A stretch of DNA of 12,813 nucleotides from CAZUNB01 sp964622235. Its GTDB lineage: Bacteria > Patescibacteriota > Saccharimonadia > Saccharimonadales > JAGPDM01. The stretch lies in assembly GCA_964622235.1 (NCBI GenBank), contig CAZUNB010000032.1, forward strand, positions 1-12,813, given 5' to 3'. Position 1 is the stretch's first letter; each line of letters opens with the position of its first letter. A model generated the notes under the pieces. It searched no databases. It saw only the letters and a program-made list of their open reading frames with translations, and was not told the DNA's origin. This document shows, piece after piece, positions 6,135 to 12,813 of this stretch. Made by a program: the position numbers and the translations under genes.

Positions 6135-6587
6135 TCCCAACCCCGTTTCGACGATTAAGTAATCAGGTTGATTCATCTTTGCGGCTAACAAACCAATAGC
6201 GAATAAGCTCTCAAAGTAGCCTGCATTTTGACCAAGCTCTTTGGCTGCTTGCTGAACCTGCAAAAAATATATAGTAAAATCAGATTCTGAAATACTTTTT
6301 CCATTTATCTGGATTCGTTCGCGAATGTTATAAACATGTGGTGAAACCAGCATGGACGTAGTCTGTTTATTGGCACATAACGTAGCATCGATCAAGTAAC
6401 ATATCGTGCCTTTTCCGCTCGATCCGGCGACATGAATCATTTTTGAACGTGGCCGCAAAACACCAAGTTGATCAAATAACCGTCGGCTCAATTCTAGCTT
6501 TTGGGCAGGATGACTCCATGTTGGCCGCATTTTTGGTAAATTATCAAGTGCTGTAAGTGCCTGGTGGTAGCTATTTTTATCTGTCAT
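6132..6587 (-). CDS. folC: Folylpolyglutamate synthase FolC, N-terminal part (ends at in-frame TGA)
   Basis: FolC adds glutamates to folates, using ATP, in the cytoplasm. This 151-residue piece carries the Mur-ligase N-terminal signatures: the P-loop G55-S-S-G-K-G-T61 in HVAGSSGKGT, SPHVYNIRERIQINGKSIS (usual SPHLxxxRERIxxNGxxI), and finally DYLIVETGLG before TGA. Intact enzymes continue GLGG(R/x)xDxTN, so the stop falls inside the ATPase domain at a conserved Gly. A product ending here should lack half of its ATP-binding domain. Translation starts at ATG 6587, 9 bp from the divergent methyltransferase start. A candidate promoter places the transcript start almost at the ATG. The rest of the gene (5316-6131) is otherwise intact, so decay, if any, is recent. 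Confidence 0.85.
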   Translation of the reverse strand: MTDKNSYHQALTALDNLPKMRPTWSHPAQKLELSRRLFDQLGVLRPRSKMIHVAGSSGKGTICYLIDATLCANKQTTSMLVSPHVYNIRERIQINGKSISESDFTIYFLQVQQAAKELGQNAGYFESLFAIGLLAAKMNQPDYLIVETGLG

Positions 6588-6596
6588 GATAGAGCT

Positions 6597-6626
6597 ATGA
6601 TAGCGCGAAACTCAACGAATACCCAA
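6597..6626 (-). promoter_or_regulatory. Candidate folC promoter inside the methyltransferase 5' end (near-leaderless)
   Basis: On the minus strand, TTGGGT (6626-6621) and TATCAT (6602-6597) are 18 bp apart. The -10 box is the first two codons (ATGATA) of the divergent methyltransferase. A start site about 7 nt downstream falls near 6590, leaving only about 3 nt before the folC ATG at 6587. No ribosome site would fit, so a leaderless message is implied. Confidence 0.35.
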
Positions 6627-7109
6627 CCAGAAATACATGTGTTGCTCGATAATATACGTAGTGCACATAATGTCGGGGCAATTATCAGAACAGCTGCCGC
6701 TCTTGGTGTAAAAACTGTTTGGTGCTATGGATTAACTGCCTATCCAAAACAGCCCGACGACGAGCGGTTGCCGCATGTAGCTAATCGTGCCGACAAAGTT
6801 ATTAGAAAAACTGCACTAATTGATCTACCAAACAAAATCGCCAAACCACTTACAGATGCTTCGGTACACTGGTTATTACAATTTGACCGTATCATCGCTC
6901 TCGAGCAACACGAATTATCTCGACCTATTCAATCTCTCAATTCTACCTCTAAAACATTGCTAATCGTCGGTAATGAAGTCGTCGGGGTTTCAGATGAATG
7001 GCTCGAACGTGCAGAGATATATGAGATTCCTATGAGCCAACATAAGGAATCGTTGAATGTAGCAGCTGCTACTGCGATTGGAATCTATCAGTTAGTTAAA
7101 TCGTCGTAG
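6597..7109 (+). CDS. TrmH/SpoU-family RNA 2'-O-methyltransferase
   Basis: SpoU-class enzymes use S-adenosylmethionine to methylate ribose 2'-OH in tRNA or rRNA. All three family motifs are visible: motif 1 N19-I-R-S-A-H-N25-V-G with R21 (DNIRSAHNVGAIIRTAAALG), motif 2 G125-N-E127 (LIVGNEVVGVS), and motif 3 IPMSQHKESLNVAAATAIG with S152-L-N154. The 170-residue length fits the bare catalytic domain, without the extra RNA-binding domain of RlmB or TrmH. The target nucleotide cannot be told. I prefer ATG 6597, since it directly precedes the conserved region. A GTG at 6564 would add 11 residues overlapping folC. Only 9 bp separate this start from the divergent folC start, so any promoter must lie within folC coding sequence. 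There is no strong ribosome site, only AGAG just upstream. Confidence 0.93.
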   Translation: MIARNSTNTQPEIHVLLDNIRSAHNVGAIIRTAAALGVKTVWCYGLTAYPKQPDDERLPHVANRADKVIRKTALIDLPNKIAKPLTDASVHWLLQFDRIIALEQHELSRPIQSLNSTSKTLLIVGNEVVGVSDEWLERAEIYEIPMSQHKESLNVAAATAIGIYQLVKSS

Positions 7110-7113
7110 TTAT

Positions 7114-7134
7114 GCTTGCAGTAATACTGCGTGC
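7114..7134 (+). other. Inverted repeat just after the methyltransferase gene
   Basis: The 21 bases can fold into a stem of about 9 pairs with one T-T mismatch and one G-U pair around an AAT loop; the core is GCAGT/ACTGC. No T-run follows, so a Rho-independent terminator is unlikely. It could still stabilise the 3' end of the message or be chance. Confidence 0.35.
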
Positions 7135-7195
7135 TCAGATAAACTAGAGCCTAGCATTGTAGTCGGGTGGGCATATCAACATAACTGGAGCGATA

Positions 7196-8179
7196 ATGCC
7201 GAAGACATTCTTCAAGCTAGCCTTACTCAGCTTTCTGGCCGTAATTAGCATAAGTATTATTTCGACTAGCGTTTATGCAGTTGATAATGATTCGGTAGTT
7301 CAGCAAAATAATTATTCTGAACAATCGATTGAAACTAAGAAAATAGACAATCAATCAATCATCGTCGTGCCAGAAGCCGAAAAAGTGGCGCAGCTTCAAA
7401 CCGAGATAACACAAAATAATACTACAGCTTTTCAAGAACAACCCACAGTCAAACCAGAACCAAGCACTTTAGTAAATCAGCATTCCAGTCAAGATAGACA
7501 ACCGATCAAGGTTACTAACGAAAATAATGACAAATCAGGTTCAATTAAAAACTCACTGACTATTTCCATCGACGATGTATACACCACTAATCATTACCCA
7601 GTTATAGCGGGTTACGTGTCTGATAACAACGCTATCATCACTATTGAAGTGTATAGTAAAGAATATCAAGCAACAATAAGAGACCATCGCTTTACGCTTG
7701 AAAATACTCGATTGATACCGAATGGTATATATGGAAATTTCACAGTTAAGATTTCCGCCAAAAATGATGAACAGAAAATTATCAAAACTATAGTCTTACA
7801 TCTGTCCCCATCCCCGTCTATAAATACAAAAAGAGTAGCACTACACCCAACTTCTAATTCATCTGGACTAACAGTATATAGTTATTCTTCAACCGAGAAC
7901 CGGGATGGAAAAATGAGTTCAAGCTCTGATTTAGACGGTGATGGCTACAGCGACAAAACTGAGAAGCTCGCAGGAACTGACCCGAAAGACGCAAGTAACA
8001 ACCTTGGAAATAAAGGTGAGACAAGCAGCCAAAAAACTGAAAAACCAAATCAAAATGATACAAAAAATGCCGAAAAAACTGTAGACAACAGAAGTCAAAA
8101 CATTCAGTGGATTTTAATCGGTACAGCAGCCACAGCATTCTTGGCGTTTATCTTGCGTGATCAATCAAACAACGAATAG
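7196..8179 (+). CDS. Secreted, C-terminally membrane-anchored surface protein with a thrombospondin type 3-like calcium motif
   Basis: I do not recognise an exact family, but the architecture is clear over 327 residues. There is a Sec signal peptide (1-28, cut after VYA) and a low-complexity Gln/Asn/Glu/Pro linker (about 30-118). A beta-rich, Ig-like segment follows (120-203: PVIAGYVSDNNAIITIEVYS, then FTLENTRLIPNGIYGNFTVKI). A calcium-binding loop D245-L-D-G-D-G-Y-S-D253 then TEKLAGTDP matches thrombospondin type 3 repeats. A Ser/Thr/Asn/Lys spacer, one membrane helix (305-321) and a short tail complete it. There is no LPXTG and no cysteine at all. It would sit outside the cell on a flexible stalk and may bind or adhere to another cell or its wall; that role is inference. 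GGAG at 7187-7190, 5 nt before ATG, sets the start. It converges on dnaE with 30 bp between. Confidence 0.85.
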   Translation: MPKTFFKLALLSFLAVISISIISTSVYAVDNDSVVQQNNYSEQSIETKKIDNQSIIVVPEAEKVAQLQTEITQNNTTAFQEQPTVKPEPSTLVNQHSSQDRQPIKVTNENNDKSGSIKNSLTISIDDVYTTNHYPVIAGYVSDNNAIITIEVYSKEYQATIRDHRFTLENTRLIPNGIYGNFTVKISAKNDEQKIIKTIVLHLSPSPSINTKRVALHPTSNSSGLTVYSYSSTENRDGKMSSSSDLDGDGYSDKTEKLAGTDPKDASNNLGNKGETSSQKTEKPNQNDTKNAEKTVDNRSQNIQWILIGTAATAFLAFILRDQSNNE

Positions 8180-8209
8180 GCTATCATGTGGCTACCAAGA
8201 GCAGTAGAA

Positions 8210-11200
8210 CTAACTAGGTCTTACGACAACCGCTGATTCGCCGTAGAGTTCTCGAAGTAAGCGAACAAACTCTGGAGCTGGTTCTACCGTAAAAGGCATA
8301 CGAATTGCCTGACGATCAACACGGTCTATCACTAAAATCATTGATGATTTACCCGGAAATTGTGCTGAATATTGTTTGATTAAACTTAGTTTCTTCTCAT
8401 TATCTGGATCCGTTAACTGCACATATAGCGTAGGAATCTTAGATATATCTTTTATCGGCTTTTCGAGGGACGGTTGAAAATTTTCTATTGGTCTTTTGTG
8501 AGAAATAGCAGATAGCGAATCAACCTCAGAAGAGCCAAGTTCTTCAAGCTTATCACCACCGAGATCTTCCAGGTTAAGTACGGCAATCTCCTCAGCAATA
8601 AGTTTAATCTCATCACTTTTACTACCATCTCTTTCTGTGGCGGAAACTGTCCCTTTTATAACAACGACATTATCAGGCACTAATTTTAGTTCAGATGCAG
8701 CAAACTGCTTTGGGAAGACAATAACTTCACAAGTTCCGCCTTGATCTTCAAGCTGCATAAATGCCATTTTAGCTCCCTTTTTAGTCACCACTACTCGAAT
8801 GCTAGAAATAACTCCGCCTATTCGTCGAACCTCCGCGTCCATAGTATGGTCGAGTGTTGTCGAAAGAGTTGTGTTATTGTGGAGGTAGTTGCGATATGAG
8901 TCGAGTGGATGATTTGATAAATAAATACCAAGGAGCTCTCTCTCCCAAGATAATTGTTCTTTTTGGCTAATCGTCTTAGTACTAACAAAATCTATTTGAA
9001 TCGACGTTGATGTCGTGTCTCCACCACCAAAAAGATCGGTCTGACCAGCTAGCTTTGCTTTGTGCATACTTTGCGCTGCTTTCAATAAGTTTTCTAAATT
9101 ATGCACGAGTGTTGAACGATCAAGATCGAGGGAGTCAAAAGCACCGCTACGAGCCAGGCTGTCTAGAGCCTTTTTATTAACAATGCGCGGACTTACGCGT
9201 GAAGCAAAATCACTTACTGAGCAAAATGGACCATCTAATTGACGTACTTTAATAATCTCTTCGACGACGCCAGTACCGACATTTTTGACCGCATTTAAAC
9301 CATAGCGAATAATCGTATATTCGCCGTCTGTATCTTTGACGATAGAAAATTCACCGAAACTATCATTAACATCTGGCTGAAGAACCTGAAGTTCAATTTT
9401 GCGTGCTTCACTAATATCGATTGACAACCGGTCGGTATTGTTATAATCATTTGTCATTAATGCAGCCATGAAGGCTGCTGGGTAATGTGCTTTTAGATAT
9501 GCCGTCCAATAAGAAATCAATCCATAACAAGCGGCGTGCGATTTATTGAAAGCATAGTCAGCAAAACCTTCGAGTTCTTTCCAGAACTCTTTCAAAACTT
9601 TGTCAGATACACCACTCTTCTTTTTGGCGCCATCTATAAATTTCTTCTTCATTTTCGCCAAAATATCGCGTTGTTTTTTACCAACCGCTTTTCGTAGTGT
9701 ATCCGATTCTCCGCCACTAAGTCCTGCCATATCCCGTGCCAGTTGCATGACCTGCTCTTGGTAAACAAGTACTCCATAGGTTGTCTTCAACGCTGGCTCC
9801 ATGCTTGGATGAGCGAAGCTTACTTCTTCAAGCCCATTCTTTCGATCAATAAATTTCTGTGTCAACCCGGCAGTTAGCGGACCAGGTCGATACAATGCGC
9901 CCATAGCAATAATATCTTCAAACACTGTTGGTTTTAGTTGGCGGAGATATTTTTTCATGCCGCCCGATTCAAGCTGGAAAACGCCGGTAGTATCACCGCG
10001 GCCCAATAATTCATATGTTTGTTTATCATCAAGTGGCAGTTTTAAAATATCAATATCAACATCATAAAATGCCTTAATTGTCTTCAGCGAATTATTGATA
10101 GTTGTTAGGTTAGAAAGCCCAAGAAAATCCATTTTCAATAGGCCTAGATCTTCAACTGGACCCATCGCATACTGCGTGGCGACAACGCCTTTTTGAGCCA
10201 TTTCAAGCGGTGAATAGTTTACGATATCCTCTGGTGCTATCACTACACCTGCAGCGTGCACACCATGGCTTCTAATGGTTCCTTCCATCTTGATTGCCAG
10301 ATCAATCACGCGTTTGCTGTTGTCGTTGCTGTGATATTCTTTTTTCAAAGCTTTGTCTTGTTTGATACTTATCGCTAGCGGAATGTGCCTACCCTGTATT
10401 GGTGGTGGAACCATTTTAGACAATCTATCTGCTTCGGAATAAGGTACCTCCAAGACACGAGCAACATCCCTGATTGCATTTCTGGCTGCCATGGTGCCGA
10501 ATGTAACGATATGGGCTACACGTTCTTTGCCGTACTTCTCGACGCAGTAATTGATGACCTCATCGCGACGTGAATCTTGGATGTCAATATCGATGTCGGG
10601 CATAGAGATTCTATCGGGGTTGAGGAAACGTTCGAATAGTAAATCATACTGGAGTGGATCAAGATCAGTGATGCGAAGTGCATAGGAAATGATTGATCCA
10701 GCCGCAGACCCACGTCCGGGGCCAAATATGATACCTTGGCCTTTTCCCCAGTTAATAAAATCTTGGACAATTAGAAAATAGCCATTAAATCCCATTTCGC
10801 CGATTACGCTCATTTCGTACTCAGCTCGTTCAACAATTTTTTTTGTTAGAGACTTTTTTATAGCAGAGATATCTGTATTGTTGATAAAATCTAAAGTTTC
10901 TTTATTAGGATTTGGCAGTATCCCGATTATGCTAGGGAATTGTTTTTCGTCAAGATACCGTGATGCCAATCCACGATATACTAATTTTTCAAAATACTGT
11001 TTTTCAGAATCTTTGGTTGGGACATCGAAATGCGGAATTAAAATTTCACCAAATGTGATCGACACGTCGCAGCGCTTGGCAATTTCGGCTGTAGTGCTAA
11101 CAACTTCTGGTGTTTCACTCCAACGAGAAATAATTTCATTTGGGTCGATTAAATGCAGGTCAGTAGCTGTCAAACTCATCCGCTTCTCATCAGACAGAAA

Positions 11201-11902
11201 ACTACCGGTCTGAACACAGAGCAAAACTTCGTGCGCTTCTTGGTCTTCATGTTTTAAATAATGCGCGTCAGCTGTAACGACTGCTTTAACACCGTGCTTT
11301 TTTGACAACTCAAGAATTTGTTTATTTACGTTGGCTTGTTCTGCCCACATATGTCCATGATCTTGAATTTCGAGATAATAACGATCACCAAAAACTTTTT
11401 TATACCAAGTAATAACCTCCTCGGCTTTTTTCGTTTGTCCATTACGCAAATTCGATCCTACCTCGCTACCAATACAACCACTCAGTACAATCAAACCTTC
11501 ACCATACTGTTCAAGCAAATCGTGATCGATTCGTGGCTTATAGTAGAAGCCTTCAAGGTTGGCAATCGTGGATAACTTCATCAAGTTTTTGTAGCCTTGA
11601 TTATTCATAGCTAATAGTATCAAGTGGAAAGGAGATTTATCTGCAGCCGGGTCTTTATCAGTGTGCTTTCTTGGAGCAACATAGGTTTCTATACCAATAA
11701 TCGGACGAACACCTACATCTTTAGCAATTTTATAAAAACTTAATGCACCACTCATCGTGCCATGATCAGTAATCGCGATCGACTCCATCCCAAAATCTTT
11801 AACGGCTTCAACCATTGGTGCTATTTTTTGGAGACCGTCTAACAAACTATAATGCGTATGGTTGTGCAAATGCACAAAATCTTTAGCTAAAAGCTTGCTC
11901 AT
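8210..11902 (-). CDS. dnaE: DNA polymerase III alpha subunit (DnaE1 type) with intact PHP domain
   Basis: This is the replicative polymerase (1230 aa). The N-terminal PHP domain keeps the full nine-residue metal set: H13, H15, D22, H47, E72, H93, C143, D212 and H214. This pattern is associated with metal-dependent proofreading in Thermus-type enzymes. The polymerase active site shows GPGRGSAAGS, then MPD436-I-D438 and D592 in MDFLGL, matching E. coli D401, D403 and D555. Further on come a helix-hairpin-helix region (near RIVNKKALDSLARSGAFDSL), an OB fold (RIGGVISSIRVVVTKKGAKM) and a C-terminal domain ending VVVRPS. Length is slightly above the usual 1160. GGAGG at 11910-11906, just ahead of ATG 11902, supports the start. 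It lies 21 nt after the stop of the upstream phosphatase-family gene, so the two are probably co-transcribed. It has no internal TGA. Confidence 0.97.
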   Translation of the reverse strand: MSKLLAKDFVHLHNHTHYSLLDGLQKIAPMVEAVKDFGMESIAITDHGTMSGALSFYKIAKDVGVRPIIGIETYVAPRKHTDKDPAADKSPFHLILLAMNNQGYKNLMKLSTIANLEGFYYKPRIDHDLLEQYGEGLIVLSGCIGSEVGSNLRNGQTKKAEEVITWYKKVFGDRYYLEIQDHGHMWAEQANVNKQILELSKKHGVKAVVTADAHYLKHEDQEAHEVLLCVQTGSFLSDEKRMSLTATDLHLIDPNEIISRWSETPEVVSTTAEIAKRCDVSITFGEILIPHFDVPTKDSEKQYFEKLVYRGLASRYLDEKQFPSIIGILPNPNKETLDFINNTDISAIKKSLTKKIVERAEYEMSVIGEMGFNGYFLIVQDFINWGKGQGIIFGPGRGSAAGSIISYALRITDLDPLQYDLLFERFLNPDRISMPDIDIDIQDSRRDEVINYCVEKYGKERVAHIVTFGTMAARNAIRDVARVLEVPYSEADRLSKMVPPPIQGRHIPLAISIKQDKALKKEYHSNDNSKRVIDLAIKMEGTIRSHGVHAAGVVIAPEDIVNYSPLEMAQKGVVATQYAMGPVEDLGLLKMDFLGLSNLTTINNSLKTIKAFYDVDIDILKLPLDDKQTYELLGRGDTTGVFQLESGGMKKYLRQLKPTVFEDIIAMGALYRPGPLTAGLTQKFIDRKNGLEEVSFAHPSMEPALKTTYGVLVYQEQVMQLARDMAGLSGGESDTLRKAVGKKQRDILAKMKKKFIDGAKKKSGVSDKVLKEFWKELEGFADYAFNKSHAACYGLISYWTAYLKAHYPAAFMAALMTNDYNNTDRLSIDISEARKIELQVLQPDVNDSFGEFSIVKDTDGEYTIIRYGLNAVKNVGTGVVEEIIKVRQLDGPFCSVSDFASRVSPRIVNKKALDSLARSGAFDSLDLDRSTLVHNLENLLKAAQSMHKAKLAGQTDLFGGGDTTSTSIQIDFVSTKTISQKEQLSWERELLGIYLSNHPLDSYRNYLHNNTTLSTTLDHTMDAEVRRIGGVISSIRVVVTKKGAKMAFMQLEDQGGTCEVIVFPKQFAASELKLVPDNVVVIKGTVSATERDGSKSDEIKLIAEEIAVLNLEDLGGDKLEELGSSEVDSLSAISHKRPIENFQPSLEKPIKDISKIPTLYVQLTDPDNEKKLSLIKQYSAQFPGKSSMILVIDRVDRQAIRMPFTVEPAPEFVRLLRELYGESAVVVRPS

Positions 11903-11923
11903 ATCCCTCCAATTTCTATGATT

Positions 11924-12813
11924 CTATTTTAGCACGAGATTTGCTTCGATAAGCCGATGATCCGAATTACCGATCTTTTTTACACCGTAATAATTCACCA
12001 AGAAACCATTACTCAAAATATGATCAATCGGTGCACAAAAGAACTTAGCTTCATTAAAACACCAAGTAATTTTAAATCCTTGATTGAATCCAGCATCATA
12101 CAAATTAGCATCATCGAATAAATTACGATAACGGGGCGAAAATGCTGTTAAATTAAAATCTCCCATAATGACGGTTGGCGTACTAATCTTTTCGAATTGA
12201 CTCTGGAGCTGACGCAGCTGTAGGTCTTGCTTGTAACTTTTCTGCTTTGTGTATGGAGCATCTGGATGAACAGCCAAAAGATCAATTTTTTGACCATGAA
12301 AATTAAGCTCTGCGGGCAGCTGACTCCCACCATGCTTGATAATATCTTGATCATTTAATTTTTTGCTTAATGGAAATGAACTAAATATTGCTAACTCAGA
12401 AGTTTTCTTTTCACTAGCTGGGTCGCATGCGCAGTCTGTACGGATACTGTATTTCCAGTTTTTAGCAATTTTCTGATAATTATGAGGCTCTAGTTCAACA
12501 ACAGTTAAAACATCATAATGTTTAGACGAAAGTTGATTCAGTGTAGACTTATTCAGTTGACTCAAAACTAATTTGTTATATGAAGCAACTCGAATTGACT
12601 GATGCGAATTCACGCTTATACTTCGAATATTGCTTACAGGTAGTCCGATCGCAAGCAAATAGAATCCAACGCAAAAAATCCAAGCTGTGGCCATTGCTAG
12701 CGGCACAATCGGCGTGTTTCGATTTCTAACTAACGCCAGACCCACTATTGAAAGTATAAATTCATACGGCAAAAAACTAATTATCATCTCGCCGAGAAAA
12801 AATGGAACAAAAA
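11924..12813 (-). CDS. Membrane-anchored endonuclease/exonuclease/phosphatase (EEP) family protein, 5' end probably outside the window
   Basis: The EEP fold cleaves phosphodiester or phosphate esters with a divalent metal. Counting from the ATG at 12787, the hydrophobic N-terminus has two segments (about 2-20 and 27-52). The catalytic domain (65-287) has N71 (VASYN), E98 (TVVELEP), H174 (AVHPDAP), G209-D-F-N212, the PIDHILSNG segment, and S275-D-H277 near the end. All key residues are present. The layout resembles VanJ-like membrane EEP proteins, with the active site outside the membrane. Substrates could be lipid pyrophosphates or extracellular nucleic acid; this is inference. The frame stays open from 12787 to the right edge, and those codons (FVPFFLGE) read like more of the same membrane segment. 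No well-placed ribosome site precedes ATG 12787, so I extend the gene to the edge. It ends 21 nt before dnaE. Confidence 0.85.
   Translation of the reverse strand, partial: FVPFFLGEMIISFLPYEFILSIVGLALVRNRNTPIVPLAMATAWIFCVGFYLLAIGLPVSNIRSISVNSHQSIRVASYNKLVLSQLNKSTLNQLSSKHYDVLTVVELEPHNYQKIAKNWKYSIRTDCACDPASEKKTSELAIFSSFPLSKKLNDQDIIKHGGSQLPAELNFHGQKIDLLAVHPDAPYTKQKSYKQDLQLRQLQSQFEKISTPTVIMGDFNLTAFSPRYRNLFDDANLYDAGFNQGFKITWCFNEAKFFCAPIDHILSNGFLVNYYGVKKIGNSDHRLIEANLVLK

Noticed and set aside
6564..6596. GTG at 6564 as the methyltransferase start
   Set aside because: It would add 11 unconserved residues and overlap folC; ATG 6597 sits at the expected distance before motif 1.
8180..8209. Terminator between the surface protein and dnaE
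   Set aside because: I could not find a stable stem with a T-run in the 30 bp between the convergent stops.
10516..10770. 84-codon minus-strand frame within dnaE and similar frames (8-12 kb)
   Set aside because: These are alternate-frame shadows of DnaE, whose own frame shows continuous conserved motifs.
1261..11902. Wholesale genetic code 25 (UGA = Gly) for this organism
   Set aside because: The aminopeptidase, DnaE and the nusA fragment contain many Gly codons but no in-frame TGA. Lineages using code 25 show UGA often, so a general reassignment is unlikely.
1..12813. CRISPR array, tRNA or rRNA gene, insertion sequence
   Set aside because: No regularly spaced repeats, cloverleaf-like gap sequence, rRNA-like stretch or transposase was seen; nearly all sequence is accounted for by protein genes.

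Overview
The window looks like a piece of a small, moderately AT-rich bacterial genome. It is most likely from the Candidate Phyla Radiation (Patescibacteria), with Saccharibacteria/TM7 my best guess. This rests on the style of the proteins: DnaE opening with HNHTHYSLLDG, a stand-alone M1 aminopeptidase, a calcium-motif (thrombospondin type 3) surface protein, an L19 with a long Ala/Glu/Lys tail, and tightly packed genes. The taxonomic call is inference, since no rRNA is present.

Layout, left to right. (1) Positions 1-750, minus: the 5' part of nusA. It runs off the left edge, and its last ~45-60 bases are replaced by GC-rich sequence encoding a piece of a TrmL-like methyltransferase, so the contig end is probably chimeric. 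(2) Positions 751-1260: a divergent control region with a strong nusA promoter, a 5'-leader hairpin, an overlapping rightward promoter candidate and a possible 57-residue membrane protein. (3) Positions 1261-3762, plus: M1 aminopeptidase. It converges on and overlaps by 8 bp a minus-strand cluster reading folC (two pieces), rplS, a seven-helix PQ-loop-like membrane protein and yraN (3755-6587). (4) Positions 6597-8179, plus: a TrmH/SpoU RNA methyltransferase starting only 9 bp from folC, then a secreted, membrane-anchored surface protein. (5) Positions 8210-12813, minus: dnaE, preceded by a membrane-anchored endonuclease/exonuclease/phosphatase-family protein that runs off the right edge.

The genes cover transcription (NusA), translation (L19, TrmH-like RNA methylation), replication (DnaE with an apparently complete PHP metal site), folate polyglutamylation (FolC), peptide breakdown (M1 aminopeptidase) and the cell surface. 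The minus cluster resembles the widespread rplS-rnhB-yraN neighbourhood, with a membrane protein where rnhB usually sits.

The most unusual point is folC. It is full length, but an in-frame TGA sits exactly at the second Gly of the conserved GLGG motif. Of the ten other stop codons I assign, seven are TAG, three TAA and none TGA. This could be a nonsense mutation, a base error, a split gene, or an early or rare UGA-to-Gly event. The large genes contain no other in-frame TGA, which argues against wholesale code 25.
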